DNA of 64,000 nt from Bacillus sp. MM2020_4. Its GTDB lineage: Bacteria > Bacillota > Bacilli > Bacillales > Cytobacillaceae. Positions 43,432 through 52,904 of this stretch are shown piece after piece. Location: positions 62,001 to 126,000 of the forward strand of contig NZ_JAANMZ010000005.1 in the NCBI RefSeq assembly GCF_011250555.1. Reading direction: 5' to 3'. A program made the position numbers and the translations under genes. The stretch's first letter is position 1. Each line of letters opens with the position of its first letter. The notes beneath the pieces were generated by a model, which did no database searches, was not told the origin of the DNA, and saw nothing but the letters and a program-made list of their open reading frames with translations.

Positions 43432-43602
43432 ATGAGAGAAATTGAAGTATTCATTGATACTGAGGAAATTGCCGAATTTTTCTTTCATGAGCTTGTAAAA
43501 AGGGGATACGTTCCTAGCGAAGAAGAATTGGAAGAACTTGCAGACATCACATTTGAATATTTAATTGAAAAGAGCATTATTGACGAAGAGACGGAGGAAT
43601 AA
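43432..43602 (+). CDS. yozD: YozD-family small protein
   Basis: These 56 acidic residues (MREIEVFIDTEEIAEFFFHE..., ADITFEYLIEKSIIDEE) match the YozD family, which lies beside yodN in B. subtilis. A GGGGG site precedes the ATG. No known function. Confidence 0.85.
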   Translation: MREIEVFIDTEEIAEFFFHELVKRGYVPSEEELEELADITFEYLIEKSIIDEETEE

Positions 43603-43664
43603 TAACGAAAAAATTTTGCGGAGAGAAAGAATCTCTTCCATTCATAATAGATGAGGACGAAAGA

Positions 43665-43688
43665 CGAGCATTTGTTGCTCGCTTTTTC
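43665..43688 (+). terminator. terminator after yozD
   Basis: CGAGCA (43665-43670) pairs with TGCTCG (43676-43681), followed by TTTTT. Confidence 0.65.
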
Positions 43689-43803
43689 TTGTGCCTGCTG
43701 TTGAATGGTACATAGGAAAGTAGAATTATTTTATTTAAAAAACTGCGAAACCTTCCGTTATTTTCCTCGTATATATGAATACGAACCTAAGGGGGGATAG
43801 CGG

Positions 43804-43983
43804 ATGTTCAAAAAAATTCTCAAATCCATTATCAAAAACAAACTTAGTCATCAACATAAATACGGCTCTTCAAGCGATGCATGGAAGAAGATGAAGCATC
43901 ATAAACATAGCCACCTCGGGCATCATCATTATAAAAAGAAGCATAAAAGCGGCAGTTTTATGTCCAGTTTCTTTAGCAGTTAA
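43804..43983 (+). CDS. His/Lys-rich 59-residue peptide
   Basis: A GGGGGG site precedes the ATG. The product is very basic with ten His, many of them in a cluster (KHHKHSHLGHHH), and a Ser-rich end (SGSFMSSFFSS). It has an amphipathic start (MFKKILKSIIKN). It lies 13 bases before a Hanks-type kinase gene, so they are probably co-transcribed. It could bind metal or be a spore-coat protein; neither is proven. Confidence 0.65.
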   Translation: MFKKILKSIIKNKLSHQHKYGSSSDAWKKMKHHKHSHLGHHHYKKKHKSGSFMSSFFSS

Positions 43984-43996
43984 AAAGGCGGGCAAG

Positions 43997-44794
43997 ATGC
44001 TAAAAAGATATGTATTCTATCTGTCTACCTTATTGGAAAGGCCAATTCCTCTTGGTGAAATTGTCTCTAATCGATATAAAGTGGTTGGGCATCTTGGTGC
44101 CGGGAGCTATGGACATAGTTATTTAGTTATAGACCTCTTTAATCAACAGAAAAAGGTGTTAAAAGCATTAAGGCTTCATAAGCGGTTAACTCGGTCTGGA
44201 CGAAGTGGCTTTGAGCAGGAAAAAGAACTGTTACTATCGATTGATCATCCGGGATTTCCAAAGTATTTTGAGGATGGGATCTATAAAAATATCCCCTTTT
44301 ATACGATGGAATTTATTGATGGCAAGAACTTTGAACAGCTTATTTTTTCAGAAGGAATGAAAGTTTCAGAAACAGAAGCATGTAGGATCGCTGATGATTT
44401 GCTGCAATCCATTGAATATTTGCATGCTCATAATATCATCCATAGGGATATCCGTATTCCTAATGTCCTACACGATGGAAAACGGATTAGACTGATTGAC
44501 TTAGGACTCGGAAAGCATCTTGAACAGAAACAATCTGGAACAGCGGTGAGCGGTTTTGATTTGCGGAAGGAGATTAACTTCCAAGCAGATTTTTATGGAC
44601 TTGGTCATTTTTTATTGTTTCTCCTTTATTCCAACTTTTCCATTAAAGAAAATCAACAGGAAATGAGCTGGGAGGAAGAATTGGATATTTCGAATGAGGT
44701 TAAACACATTATTAGAAGGCTCTTACAGATTGAACCATCCTATGATTCCTGTTCCCAAATTAGAGCTGCACTTCATAAATTATTTGTTTTTTAG
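43997..44794 (+). CDS. Hanks-type serine/threonine protein kinase
   Basis: The 265 residues show a full but compact kinase fold: glycine loop GAGSYG (34-39), likely ATP Lys56, catalytic HRDIRIPN (Asp151, Asn156) and a DLG (168-170) in place of DFG. No membrane span or PASTA repeats are present, so it is a soluble kinase like B. subtilis YrzF rather than PrkC. The preceding His/Lys/Ser-rich peptide may be a substrate. Active residues look intact. Confidence 0.85.
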   Translation: MLKRYVFYLSTLLERPIPLGEIVSNRYKVVGHLGAGSYGHSYLVIDLFNQQKKVLKALRLHKRLTRSGRSGFEQEKELLLSIDHPGFPKYFEDGIYKNIPFYTMEFIDGKNFEQLIFSEGMKVSETEACRIADDLLQSIEYLHAHNIIHRDIRIPNVLHDGKRIRLIDLGLGKHLEQKQSGTAVSGFDLRKEINFQADFYGLGHFLLFLLYSNFSIKENQQEMSWEEELDISNEVKHIIRRLLQIEPSYDSCSQIRAALHKLFVF

Positions 44795-44951
44795 GTGGAG
44801 TAACTGATGTCATTTTTCAACAAGGTATTTGCAACAAAAATAGAAAAAATATGAATTCGACAAAAATAATTAAGTTTCTATGGAGGATTCGACATTACCT
44901 ACAGCTAATTATTAGAATAGACAATAAATTCTAATTAATTGGAGGTATATG

Positions 44952-45260
44952 ATGATCAAAATGTTAACAAAACGAGCATGTAGTCAATTTGATGTGACGA
45001 TCTTTCAAACTCCAAAGTTTCGCGAGCGAAAAGGGTATAAAGAGGTTTATCGTGTCACTATTCCCGCAACCAACCGTGAACATTGTTTACAAGAAACCTT
45101 TAGCATTTTTAATGTGACAGATAGAATTCCGACAAATTATGAAGGACGGTTCCTTGCGACCGGTGACATTATCTTTATTGACGAAGGCCGCGGCGGGCAA
45201 TATTATTATCAATTAAAACCCGGCGGCTGGTTTCCGATAAATCGAATCATTATTCGCTAG
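44952..45260 (+). CDS. yodL: YodL-family protein
   Basis: This 102-residue protein shows the YodL pattern: FDVTIFQTPKFRERKGYKEVYRVTIP at the start, GRFLATGDIIFID in the middle and QYYYQLKPGGWFPINRI at the end. In B. subtilis YodL is a sporulation-associated protein that alters cell shape when overproduced, with mreB and mbl mutations suppressing the effect. It also lies next to deoD there. ATG 44949 and 44952 are both possible; GGAGG spacing favours 44952. Confidence 0.85.
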   Translation: MIKMLTKRACSQFDVTIFQTPKFRERKGYKEVYRVTIPATNREHCLQETFSIFNVTDRIPTNYEGRFLATGDIIFIDEGRGGQYYYQLKPGGWFPINRIIIR

Positions 45261-45262
45261 CC

Positions 45263-45308
45263 AAACTTAAACTAAACCTAAGGGGTCCCTTAGGTTTAGT
45301 TTAAGTTT
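45263..45308. terminator. 22-bp perfect palindrome, bidirectional terminator
   Basis: The two 22-base arms (45263-45284 and 45287-45308) are exact reverse complements, separated by only two bases. The outer ends are A- and T-rich. It lies between yodL and a converging small gene whose stop codon it touches. Confidence 0.75.
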
Positions 45309-45436
45309 TAGCTCTTACGTCCGCCGCTTGCATTAAGCTCTTTTGCATGTGCATTGTGTTCTGCCTCAATAGCTTCGGCGGGGGTGTGATTATTTTTCTT
45401 TTGTCCATTTATCCGAGCACGGTGTTTTTTACCCAT
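45308..45436 (-). CDS. 42-residue hydrophilic peptide, possibly spore-associated
   Basis: The minus-strand ATG at 45436 has GGAGGG 8 bases upstream. The product is hydrophilic and Ala/Asn/Lys-rich (MGKKHRARINGQKK..., EAIEAEHNAHAKELNASGGRKS). This composition is typical of the minor small acid-soluble spore proteins and similar peptides of Bacillus. I cannot assign it to a named family. Confidence 0.7.
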   Translation of the reverse strand: MGKKHRARINGQKKNNHTPAEAIEAEHNAHAKELNASGGRKS

Positions 45437-45510
45437 CGATAATCCCTCCTTTTTACGTCTAGAAATAGCTTCCCTCAATTATGAAAAAACATGTCCATTC
45501 TGTGTAACGA

Positions 45511-45539
45511 TTTTCATTGAAAATCGAATATGTTATATT
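45511..45539 (+). promoter_or_regulatory. promoter of deoD
   Basis: TTTTCA (45511-45516), 17 bases, then the extended -10 TGT-TATATT (-10 at 45534-45539). It is 50 bases before the deoD start. Confidence 0.6.
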
Positions 45540-45589
45540 GTCTATGGTACAGACTAATTTTCGTACTACTATTGACTGGAGGCTTATTT

Positions 45590-46294
45590 ATGAGTGTACA
45601 TATTGGTGCAGGAGAAAATGAAATTGCGGAGACGGTATTACTTCCCGGAGATCCACTTCGAGCTAAATATATTGCAGAGACTTTTTTAGAGGATGCGACA
45701 TGTTATAACGAGGTTCGAAATATGTTCGGCTATACCGGAACCTATAAAGGAAAAAGAATTTCTGTTCAGGGGACAGGAATGGGTGTTCCTTCTATCTCTA
45801 TTTATGTGAATGAGTTAATGCAAAGCTATCAGGTTCAGAATTTAATCCGTGTTGGTACTTGCGGGGCTATTCAAAAGGATGTAAAAGTCCGCGATGTGAT
45901 TTTGGCGATGACTAGCTCAACAGATTCTAACATGAACCGGTTAACTTTTGGACATGTAGATTTCGCCCCGTCTGCCAACTTTGATTTACTCAGAAAGGCC
46001 TATGATGCAGGGGTAGCTAAAGGGCTTAATTTAAAAGTAGGTAATATTTTTACTGCCGATTCTTTCTATAACGATAATGCAGAACTTGAAAAATGGGCTA
46101 AATATCAAATTCTTGCGATTGAAATGGAAACAACCGCCCTTTATACATTAGCGGCGAAATTTGGCCGAAAAGCCCTTTCCGTCTTAACCGTTAGTGATCA
46201 CATTTTAACGGGTGAGGAAACTACCGCTGAAGAACGGCAATTAACCTTTAACGATATGATTGAAGTCGCATTAGAAGCGTCTATAAAGGAATAA
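45590..46294 (+). CDS. deoD: purine nucleoside phosphorylase DeoD
   Basis: DeoD splits purine (deoxy)nucleosides with phosphate, for salvage. The ATG at 45590 (GGAGG upstream) gives 234 residues, the normal length of the hexameric bacterial enzyme. Motifs are [28 protein letters not shown], the phosphate-site RVGTCGAI, the sugar-binding [10 protein letters not shown] and the catalytic Asp in TVSDHI. A terminator follows. Confidence 0.96.
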   Translation: MSVHIGAGENEIAETVLLPGDPLRAKYIAETFLEDATCYNEVRNMFGYTGTYKGKRISVQGTGMGVPSISIYVNELMQSYQVQNLIRVGTCGAIQKDVKVRDVILAMTSSTDSNMNRLTFGHVDFAPSANFDLLRKAYDAGVAKGLNLKVGNIFTADSFYNDNAELEKWAKYQILAIEMETTALYTLAAKFGRKALSVLTVSDHILTGEETTAEERQLTFNDMIEVALEASIKE

Positions 46295-46307
46295 TCTCAC
46301 TATCAAG

Positions 46308-46340
46308 CCTCTTCCAACACGGAAGGGGTTTTTCTTTTTT
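46308..46340 (+). terminator. terminator after deoD
   Basis: CCTCTTCC pairs with GGAAGGGG (one T-G pair), followed by a long T tract. Confidence 0.8.
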
Positions 46341-46426
46341 GAAAATGAAAGGAACTTCGGGATTACGTGGAGAATTATTAAAGACGATTACATGATACGT
46401 GGGCAAAGCATTAAGAGGTGAGAAAA

Positions 46427-48622
46427 ATGAAGGAACAGCTCAAATTGGATATTTCGGGGATGACGTGTGCGGCATGTTCAGCAAGAATTGAAAAGGTACT
46501 CAATAAAATGGACGGCGTCGAAGCAAATGTGAATTTGGCCATGGAAAGTGCGACCATTTCCTATGATCATGACCTCGTTTCCAGTAGGGATGTAGTAGCA
46601 AGAATCGAAAAGCTTGGATACGGTGCCAAAGAGAAAGTGGAAAGGGAAGCGAGACAGCAATTAAAGGAGGAAGAGATAAAGGCAAAATGGAGGAAATTTT
46701 ACCTCTCCGTCCTTTTGTCTCTCCCGCTTTTGTACACAATGCTTACGCATCTCCCTTTTGATAGCGGTTTACCAATGCCTCATTTTTTCATGAACCCATG
46801 GTTTCAATTGCTCTTAGCTACCCCTGTGCAGTTTTATATTGGCGGCCCGTTTTACATAGGCGCCTATAAAGCCCTTAAAAATAAAAGTGCGAATATGGAT
46901 GTTCTTGTCGCATTAGGAACTTCAGCCGCTTATTTCTATAGCCTTGCAGAGGGAATCAAAACAATTGGAAATCCATATTACATGCCGCATCTTTATTTTG
47001 AAACAAGTGCTGTTCTCATTACCTTAATCCTTTTAGGAAAATTATTTGAAACTATGGCTAAAGGAAGAACCACAAGGGCTATTTCTGAACTGTTAAACCT
47101 TCAAGTAAAGGAGGCAACGGTCATTCATGATGGAAAGGAACGGCTAATCCAAATTGAAGATGTGGTGGCAGGGGACTGGTTACTTGTGAAGCCAGGTGAA
47201 AAAATCCCAGTGGATGGCGAAATCCTTTTAGGACAATCGTCAGTCGATGAGTCGATGATTACCGGTGAGTCCATCCCAGTGGAAAAATCGGTGGGTGATC
47301 GGGTAATTGGTTCTACGATGAATAAAAATGGAACCTTGACAATGAAAGCAACAAAGGTTGGGAAGGACACGGCACTCGCCGGAATTATCAAGATTGTCGA
47401 GGAAGCTCAGGGGAGCAAAGCACCCATTCAACGGCTCGCGGATACCATTTCTGGTTTTTTTGTCCCCGTCGTTGTCGGCATATCATTATTGATTTTCTTG
47501 GTTTGGTATTTTTTTGTTAAACCAGGAGATTTCCCTGCAGCTTTAGAAACGGCGATTGCGGTCCTTGTAATTGCCTGCCCGTGTTCTTTAGGACTTGCAA
47601 CACCAACATCGATTATGGTTGGTACTGGAAAAGGGGCGGAAAAGGGCATCCTTTTTAAAGGCGGAGAGTATTTAGAAACGGCTCATAGACTCAATGCTGT
47701 TGTTTTTGATAAAACTGGAACGATTACAAAAGGACAACCAGTCGTTACTGATTTTATTGCTTATCAGGAAAAAAAGAAAGTTCTTCAATATTTAGTTTCA
47801 GCTGAAAAATCATCGGAACACCCCCTTGCTGAAGCGATTGTAACGTATGGGTTGGAAAAAAGATCGAGTACCCTTCCGGTAAAAAGATTCCAGGCTATTC
47901 CAGGTTACGGGATTGAAGCAAAAATAGGTAATGATGAAATAGTTGTTGGGACAAGGAAGTTGATGAAGTTAAAAGGAATTTCCTATAAGCGGTTTGAAGA
48001 GGACCTGATTCGCTTTGAAACCGAAGGGAAAACGGCTATGTACATTGCCATCAATTCTACCATCATGGGTATTGTGGCTGTTGCTGATACGGTTAAAGAA
48101 CTGGCGAAGCTTGCGGTGCAGCAATTAATGGAATTGAATATCGACGTTTACATGCTTACCGGCGATAATGAACGTACGGCAAAAGCAATCGCAGCGCAGG
48201 TAGGAATTAATCATGTAATTGCGGAAGTCCTCCCGGAGGAAAAGGCCAATCAAGTGAAACAACTCCAACGCAAAGGGTTGAAAGTGGCGATGATCGGGGA
48301 TGGAATTAATGATGCACCGGCACTCGCGGTAGCAGATATTGGTATTGCCATGGGCACCGGAACAGATGTGGCTATTGAAGCGGCTGATATTACCATTCTT
48401 GGTAGTGAATTGACGCTAATTCCAAAGGCGATCACACTAAGTAAAAAAACCATGCAAAATATCCGCCAAAACCTTTTCTGGGCGCTTATTTACAATTCTG
48501 CAGGAATTCCTATTGCTGCCCTTGGATTATTGGCTCCATGGGTGGCAGGTGCAGCCATGGCTTTTAGTTCCGTATCCGTTGTTACAAACTCACTTCGATT
48601 AAAGCGTGTAAAACTTAAATGA
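46427..48622 (+). CDS. copA: copper-translocating P-type ATPase
   Basis: This P1B ATPase exports Cu(I). The ATG at 46427 (AGAGGTG upstream) gives 731 residues. There is one N-terminal metal domain with GMTCAAC (Cys14, Cys17); B. subtilis CopA has two. Then come TGES, the membrane metal site CPC in [13 protein letters not shown], the phosphorylated Asp in [13 protein letters not shown] and [10 protein letters not shown]. No copZ chaperone or csoR regulator lies beside it. Confidence 0.95.
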   Translation: MKEQLKLDISGMTCAACSARIEKVLNKMDGVEANVNLAMESATISYDHDLVSSRDVVARIEKLGYGAKEKVEREARQQLKEEEIKAKWRKFYLSVLLSLPLLYTMLTHLPFDSGLPMPHFFMNPWFQLLLATPVQFYIGGPFYIGAYKALKNKSANMDVLVALGTSAAYFYSLAEGIKTIGNPYYMPHLYFETSAVLITLILLGKLFETMAKGRTTRAISELLNLQVKEATVIHDGKERLIQIEDVVAGDWLLVKPGEKIPVDGEILLGQSSVDESMITGESIPVEKSVGDRVIGSTMNKNGTLTMKATKVGKDTALAGIIKIVEEAQGSKAPIQRLADTISGFFVPVVVGISLLIFLVWYFFVKPGDFPAALETAIAVLVIACPCSLGLATPTSIMVGTGKGAEKGILFKGGEYLETAHRLNAVVFDKTGTITKGQPVVTDFIAYQEKKKVLQYLVSAEKSSEHPLAEAIVTYGLEKRSSTLPVKRFQAIPGYGIEAKIGNDEIVVGTRKLMKLKGISYKRFEEDLIRFETEGKTAMYIAINSTIMGIVAVADTVKELAKLAVQQLMELNIDVYMLTGDNERTAKAIAAQVGINHVIAEVLPEEKANQVKQLQRKGLKVAMIGDGINDAPALAVADIGIAMGTGTDVAIEAADITILGSELTLIPKAITLSKKTMQNIRQNLFWALIYNSAGIPIAALGLLAPWVAGAAMAFSSVSVVTNSLRLKRVKLK

Positions 48623-48855
48623 TTTACCGTAAAACGTACGGGTACTTCTCTTTTGAGAGGTACCTTTTATCATTGAAAAGGGTTTTTACATCAATTCTCA
48701 TTATTTTCATTAACTTTTCTTTGTTAATTTTATAAAAAAGATGTTATTCTAATCACTAAGGGTTTACAAATTAAAGTATTTGAAAATAGCTTCTTAAAAA
48801 ATATGAAAACATTCAGGCTGTTACGGTACATGTCCAGTTCATATTTTGATGGTGA

Positions 48856-50367
48856 ATGAAAGTGGTGAAGGATTTGAACGAAAATAATGAGGAACAAAAG
48901 ATGATTGAAGAAGGTAAAGTAGAGCAAGAGCAGATGACAGATAACAAATCCGGGTACATAAGAATGAAAAAGTTTCCATTTATCATGCTGCTATTTTTGC
49001 TCGTTTTTCTATCGGCAGGGATTACCACCTTTGCCTTGGCATTTGGAAAGGACAAGGTTGTTACGGTCGCACCGCAAAGATCGGAATTTAATAAACTTTA
49101 TGAAGCATTTGATACTTTGAAAAATGGATACTACAAGGATGTGAACCAGCAAAAGCTAATTAATGGGGCGATTGATGGAATGGTTACGTCACTTGATGAT
49201 CCATATTCCGACTATATGAGCAATGAAGAAGCGAAAAGCTTCCACAGTAGTATTTCTTCTTCTTTTGAAGGAATCGGTGCCGAAATTCAAGAAAAGGAAG
49301 GACATATTATAATTGTCTCTCCGATTAAAGGCTCACCTGCTGAAAAAGCCGGATTAAAACCGAATGATGTGGTCGTAACGGTAAATGGAAAAAGCATTCA
49401 GGGGATGAATTCAACCCAAGCTGTTACGTTAATAAGAGGGAAAAAAGGAACAAAGGTCGAATTAACTATTCAACGACCTGGAACAGATGCCCCAATGACA
49501 GTGCCGATTGTCCGTGATACTATTCCAATTGAAACGGTTTATGGGGAAATGGTAGATGATTCGATTGCGAAAGTTCAAATAACAAGCTTTTCAACCAATA
49601 CAACAAAAGAACTTGTAACAGCCCTAAATGATTTACAGAAAAAGGGTATGAAGGGTGTTGTCTTAGACTTACGTCAAAATCCTGGTGGGCTATTAGACCA
49701 AGCCGTAAGTATAACAAGCATGTTCGTACCAAATGGAAAAGTTATTGTTAAAGAACAAGACCGAAATGGAAAAGTGAAGGAGATCGCTTCACAGAATGAA
49801 GGAAGCCCAGAGCTTCCGTTAGTAGTACTAATTGATAAGGGGAGTGCCAGCGCATCAGAAATTTTTGCTGCGGCTGTAAAGGAATCTGCCGGTGTACCAC
49901 TTGTTGGTGAGAAGTCATTTGGAAAAGGTACGGTGCAAACCGCAGCTGATTTCAAAGACGGCTCCAACCTCAAATATACAATTGCAAAATGGCTAACACC
50001 AAATGGGAATTGGATTCATAAAAAGGGAATCGTGCCTGATTTTGAGGTAGCCCTTCCAGATTTCGCGTCATTACCGATTATTAATCCGGATAAAGAGCTA
50101 GCCCTATCCACTTCATCTACAGAAGTTCAAACAGCTCAGAAGATGTTGAAAGCTGTCGGATATGACCCTGGACGTGAGGATGGATTCTTTGATGAAAAAA
50201 CAAAAGAAGCTGTCATCGCCTTCCAAACCGCGCAAGGCCTTGCTGCTGATGGTGTGTTAAAAGGTGATTCCACGATGAAGCTAATGGATCTTTTACGGGA
50301 AAAAATTAAAACAAGCGACACCCAACTACAAAAGGCTGTAGAAGTATTAAAAGGAAGAATGAAATAA
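48856..50367 (+). CDS. ctpA: carboxy-terminal processing protease (S41, CtpA/CtpB type)
   Basis: This membrane-anchored serine protease has about 503 residues. It has one N-terminal membrane helix (FPFIMLLFLLVFLSAGITTFALAF), a PDZ domain (EGIGAEIQEKEGHIIIVSPIKGSPAEKAGLKPNDVV), the S41 catalytic Ser in KGSASASEIFAAA with Lys in SFGKGTVQ, and a C-terminal peptidoglycan-binding domain (QKMLKAVGYDPGREDGFFDEKTKEAVIAFQ). The start is uncertain: ATG 48856 and TTG 48874 both lack ideal sites. A promoter-like TTGTTA-N18-TATTCT ends at 48750. CtpB-type enzymes act in sporulation signalling. Confidence 0.92.
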   Translation: MKVVKDLNENNEEQKMIEEGKVEQEQMTDNKSGYIRMKKFPFIMLLFLLVFLSAGITTFALAFGKDKVVTVAPQRSEFNKLYEAFDTLKNGYYKDVNQQKLINGAIDGMVTSLDDPYSDYMSNEEAKSFHSSISSSFEGIGAEIQEKEGHIIIVSPIKGSPAEKAGLKPNDVVVTVNGKSIQGMNSTQAVTLIRGKKGTKVELTIQRPGTDAPMTVPIVRDTIPIETVYGEMVDDSIAKVQITSFSTNTTKELVTALNDLQKKGMKGVVLDLRQNPGGLLDQAVSITSMFVPNGKVIVKEQDRNGKVKEIASQNEGSPELPLVVLIDKGSASASEIFAAAVKESAGVPLVGEKSFGKGTVQTAADFKDGSNLKYTIAKWLTPNGNWIHKKGIVPDFEVALPDFASLPIINPDKELALSTSSTEVQTAQKMLKAVGYDPGREDGFFDEKTKEAVIAFQTAQGLAADGVLKGDSTMKLMDLLREKIKTSDTQLQKAVEVLKGRMK

Positions 50368-50372
50368 TTGAT

Positions 50373-50408
50373 AACCCGATTCCATTAGGAGTCGGGTCAA
50401 CTTTTTTT
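50373..50408 (+). terminator. terminator after ctpA
   Basis: ACCCGA pairs with TCGGGT; a T tract begins four bases later, so it is weaker than most here. Confidence 0.55.
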
Positions 50409-50434
50409 AATTATCAAAGATTGAAGGGAAAAAG

Positions 50435-51343
50435 ATGAAAAAAGCGGAAGTATATATTTTGTCAGGATTTTTAGGAAGCGGAAAAACGACACTGTTAAAA
50501 CGATTGCTTGAGGACGAACGAGATGCCGGTAGAAGGGTAGCAGTCATGATGAATGAATTGGGGAAGGTCTCGATTGACTCTGATGCTGTCAATGATGATG
50601 TTGCACTAAAAGAGCTTTTAGGCGGCTGTATTTGCTGCTCGATCCAGGACAAGCTTGAAGCACAGCTACAAGGTTTATTACTAGATGAGCAGCCAGATGT
50701 TATTTATATTGAAACAACTGGAGCTGCTCATCCCGTAGAAGTGTTAGATGCGATCCTATCCCCTTTGTTTGCCGATAAGCTAATCATAAAAGGTATTATT
50801 ACAACAGTGGATGGTACAAGATGGAAAGAGCGAAAAATATTAAGCCCTCAGCTGCAGCAATTGATCCTTGAGCAGGTTCGACATGCCGACTTTATCATCA
50901 TTAATAACATGGATGATTTAATGGAAATGGATCAGGCACATATTACCTTTGAAATCCAAGGAATAAATCCAAAAGCAAGATGCCTGTTGACGAATTTTTC
51001 ACAGGTTTCGATTAGACAGCTTAGAAATCTATCTGTATCTTTTGAAAAAGAATCACAAAAGATTGATTTGAATTTAACAACCTTTGTGTATCAATTTAAG
51101 AAGGCAATCAATCATAATATGTTTGAGGAATTTTTAAGAGAGCTTCCTAATACCATCTATCGAATTAAAGGATATATAAAATTTGATTATGCAGAGCATC
51201 CGTTTTTATTTCAATTTTCATATGGAATGCCGCTATATTTAAAGGAAGAGATGAATTTACCGTTAAATCTTGTCTTTATTGGCGAAAATATCGATTGGAA
51301 TGGTATTCAGGAACAACTTGCCAACCTCGAAAAAAATAGCTAG
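50435..51343 (+). CDS. COG0523 (CobW/YciC-family) metallochaperone GTPase
   Basis: This G3E GTPase has Walker A GFLGSGKT (11-18), the metal-binding GGCICC (Cys65, Cys67, Cys68) and the guanine motif NNMDDL (variant of NKxD). The 302 residues include the C-terminal CobW domain. Members insert or distribute zinc, cobalt or iron. No Zur-type operator was seen in the 67 bases upstream, so the metal cannot be assigned. Confidence 0.9.
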   Translation: MKKAEVYILSGFLGSGKTTLLKRLLEDERDAGRRVAVMMNELGKVSIDSDAVNDDVALKELLGGCICCSIQDKLEAQLQGLLLDEQPDVIYIETTGAAHPVEVLDAILSPLFADKLIIKGIITTVDGTRWKERKILSPQLQQLILEQVRHADFIIINNMDDLMEMDQAHITFEIQGINPKARCLLTNFSQVSIRQLRNLSVSFEKESQKIDLNLTTFVYQFKKAINHNMFEEFLRELPNTIYRIKGYIKFDYAEHPFLFQFSYGMPLYLKEEMNLPLNLVFIGENIDWNGIQEQLANLEKNS

Positions 51344-51412
51344 GAATGAATGAACATTTCCCCTTCAGGTAACTCTTTTAATGTAGCGAAAAACATTAAA
51401 AGGGGGTCTTAA

Positions 51413-52234
51413 ATGAAAAGGGCAGCTAGTTTCATCGTATTCATTCATTTCCTCCTTTATGGGCAAGGAGTTCAGGCTAAAGCAGATATTAGTTATAAAA
51501 TAGAAATGCTGAACTGGAATGAAGTGAATCAACTAGTACCAAAATACACCAAATTCACGGTTATGGATGTAGAAACAGGGAAACGATTCAAGGTCCAGAG
51601 ACGAGCAGGAAGTCATCATGCTGATGTACAACCGTTAACAGCAAAAGATACGAAAATGATGAAAAAGATATACAGCGGAAAGTGGAGCTGGAAACGCCGT
51701 GCCATTATTGTCATTCACAAAGAAAATTGGATTGCCGCATCCATGCATGGGATGCCACATGGTGGAGGCGCACTGCAAAATAATTTTCCCGGTCATTTTT
51801 GCATTCATTTCTATGGGAGTACAACGCACCGTACCAATTCCATGGATCTATCCCATATGCTCATGGTTCTGAAGGCTTCAGGTAAATTAGATGATTATCT
51901 TGGAAAGGCAAACCCATACGAGGTGATTAATGCCTATGTAGCCGGGTTTAAGCAGCAGGATGTCCGGATTACCTCTCAAGCTTCTTTGCAAAAAGTAAGA
52001 TGGAAGCCCATTTTACAGAAGGTTGAAAATGTAAGACTATCGCGATTAGAGCTTTTGCCCCCAGAAGATTTAAAAGAAGAAATTAGTTTGGATGTTCCTG
52101 CAGTGGTTGACTGGTACATAGAAGATAGGGGCAGGCAAACATTTAGCGGGGATATCCATTTGGTTAGGTTTTCACCTACTGACCCTTGGAAAGTTGATTC
52201 GGAGGATTTTTTAAAAGAAAACCATCTGCCATAA
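51413..52234 (+). CDS. secreted protein of unknown function with His/Cys-rich core
   Basis: The 273 residues start with a signal peptide (cleavage likely after VQA, residue 22). The centre carries conserved-looking motifs: RRAGSHHADVQPLT, ASMHGMPHGGG and NNFPGHFCIHFYGSTTH. The HG...HFCIHF...TH arrangement is reminiscent of cysteine L,D-transpeptidases, with the Cys in HFC as possible nucleophile, but it does not match the usual YkuD signature well. The C-terminal third looks like a separate beta domain. It is a single-gene unit before a strong terminator. A role in wall metabolism is only a suggestion. Confidence 0.7.
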   Translation: MKRAASFIVFIHFLLYGQGVQAKADISYKIEMLNWNEVNQLVPKYTKFTVMDVETGKRFKVQRRAGSHHADVQPLTAKDTKMMKKIYSGKWSWKRRAIIVIHKENWIAASMHGMPHGGGALQNNFPGHFCIHFYGSTTHRTNSMDLSHMLMVLKASGKLDDYLGKANPYEVINAYVAGFKQQDVRITSQASLQKVRWKPILQKVENVRLSRLELLPPEDLKEEISLDVPAVVDWYIEDRGRQTFSGDIHLVRFSPTDPWKVDSEDFLKENHLP

Positions 52235-52274
52235 TACGCAAAAAACACCTTTGATTAAAGGTGTTTTTTGCGTA
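52235..52274. terminator. perfect bidirectional terminator
   Basis: Two 18-base arms (52235-52252 and 52257-52274) are exact reverse complements around a GATT loop, with A and T tracts. It serves the secreted-protein gene and the converging zinc-ribbon gene. Confidence 0.88.
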
Positions 52275-52275
52275 A

Positions 52276-52518
52276 TTATCCCTGCTCACCAAATTTGATA
52301 AAGGTCCGTTCATCTTCGATTAAGCCGCAGGCACCGCATTGTATCCGATAATCCGGTCCGTTGTAGGGAAGATGAAAGGGTTCTAATTCATTTTCACCAT
52401 ACCCCCTAACAACGACACCTGATACGGGGTCAAGCTTAACAGATTGTGATACTTGCTGAATGATATTAAACCGGCTGCGATTCGTTTTGCAATTCGGGCA
52501 TTTGTATGGAGTGGACAT
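52276..52518 (-). CDS. small zinc-ribbon protein
   Basis: This 80-residue protein has CPNC near the start and CGAC near residue 61, forming a probable zinc ribbon with a long insertion ([23 protein letters not shown]...). AAGGAG precedes the ATG. Function unknown. Confidence 0.72.
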   Translation of the reverse strand: MSTPYKCPNCKTNRSRFNIIQQVSQSVKLDPVSGVVVRGYGENELEPFHLPYNGPDYRIQCGACGLIEDERTFIKFGEQG

Positions 52519-52613
52519 AGGTTTCTCCTTTCGTGGTATGGTTAACCTCTATTTTTTGCAATAATGACAGGAAATATGTAACAATGCTAATGTAGAGTAA
52601 AGGGGGGATTTGT

Positions 52614-52892
52614 TTGGAAAAGGAAAAAGAGAATTATCAATTTTTATTAGAAGAATACCGCTCGATATGGAACAATAGGTCATTATCAACAAGGGATCAA
52701 ACAAGTGAAGAGACATTAATCGAGGCAATCAAACGGGAATTGTTAGATGAAAACTCCCATCCTAGAATCCGAAAAGACAAATATGAAAAATATTATTCAG
52801 CAGTAAAGAGGGTTATGGCATCACAGATCTCTCTTGATTCGAAGGGAAAATTAATTGAAATGCATATTGAAGTGATGGAAGAAATTAGTTAG
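52614..52892 (+). CDS. small charged hypothetical protein
   Basis: The TTG at 52614 follows a GGGGGG site, giving 92 residues. The product is highly charged and helical (MEKEKENYQFLLEEYRSIWNNR...), with no motif I recognise. It lies 12 bases before the YtkA-like lipoprotein gene, so the two are probably co-transcribed. Confidence 0.7.
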   Translation: MEKEKENYQFLLEEYRSIWNNRSLSTRDQTSEETLIEAIKRELLDENSHPRIRKDKYEKYYSAVKRVMASQISLDSKGKLIEMHIEVMEEIS

Positions 52893-52904
52893 GGGAGAAT
52901 GACG

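Noticed and set aside
44807..44854. A 15-codon ORF (MSFFNKVFATKIEKI) with a good ribosome site after the kinase gene
   Set aside because: Too short to judge, with no conserved motif or regulatory hairpin after it; it could be a chance frame following GGTGGAG.
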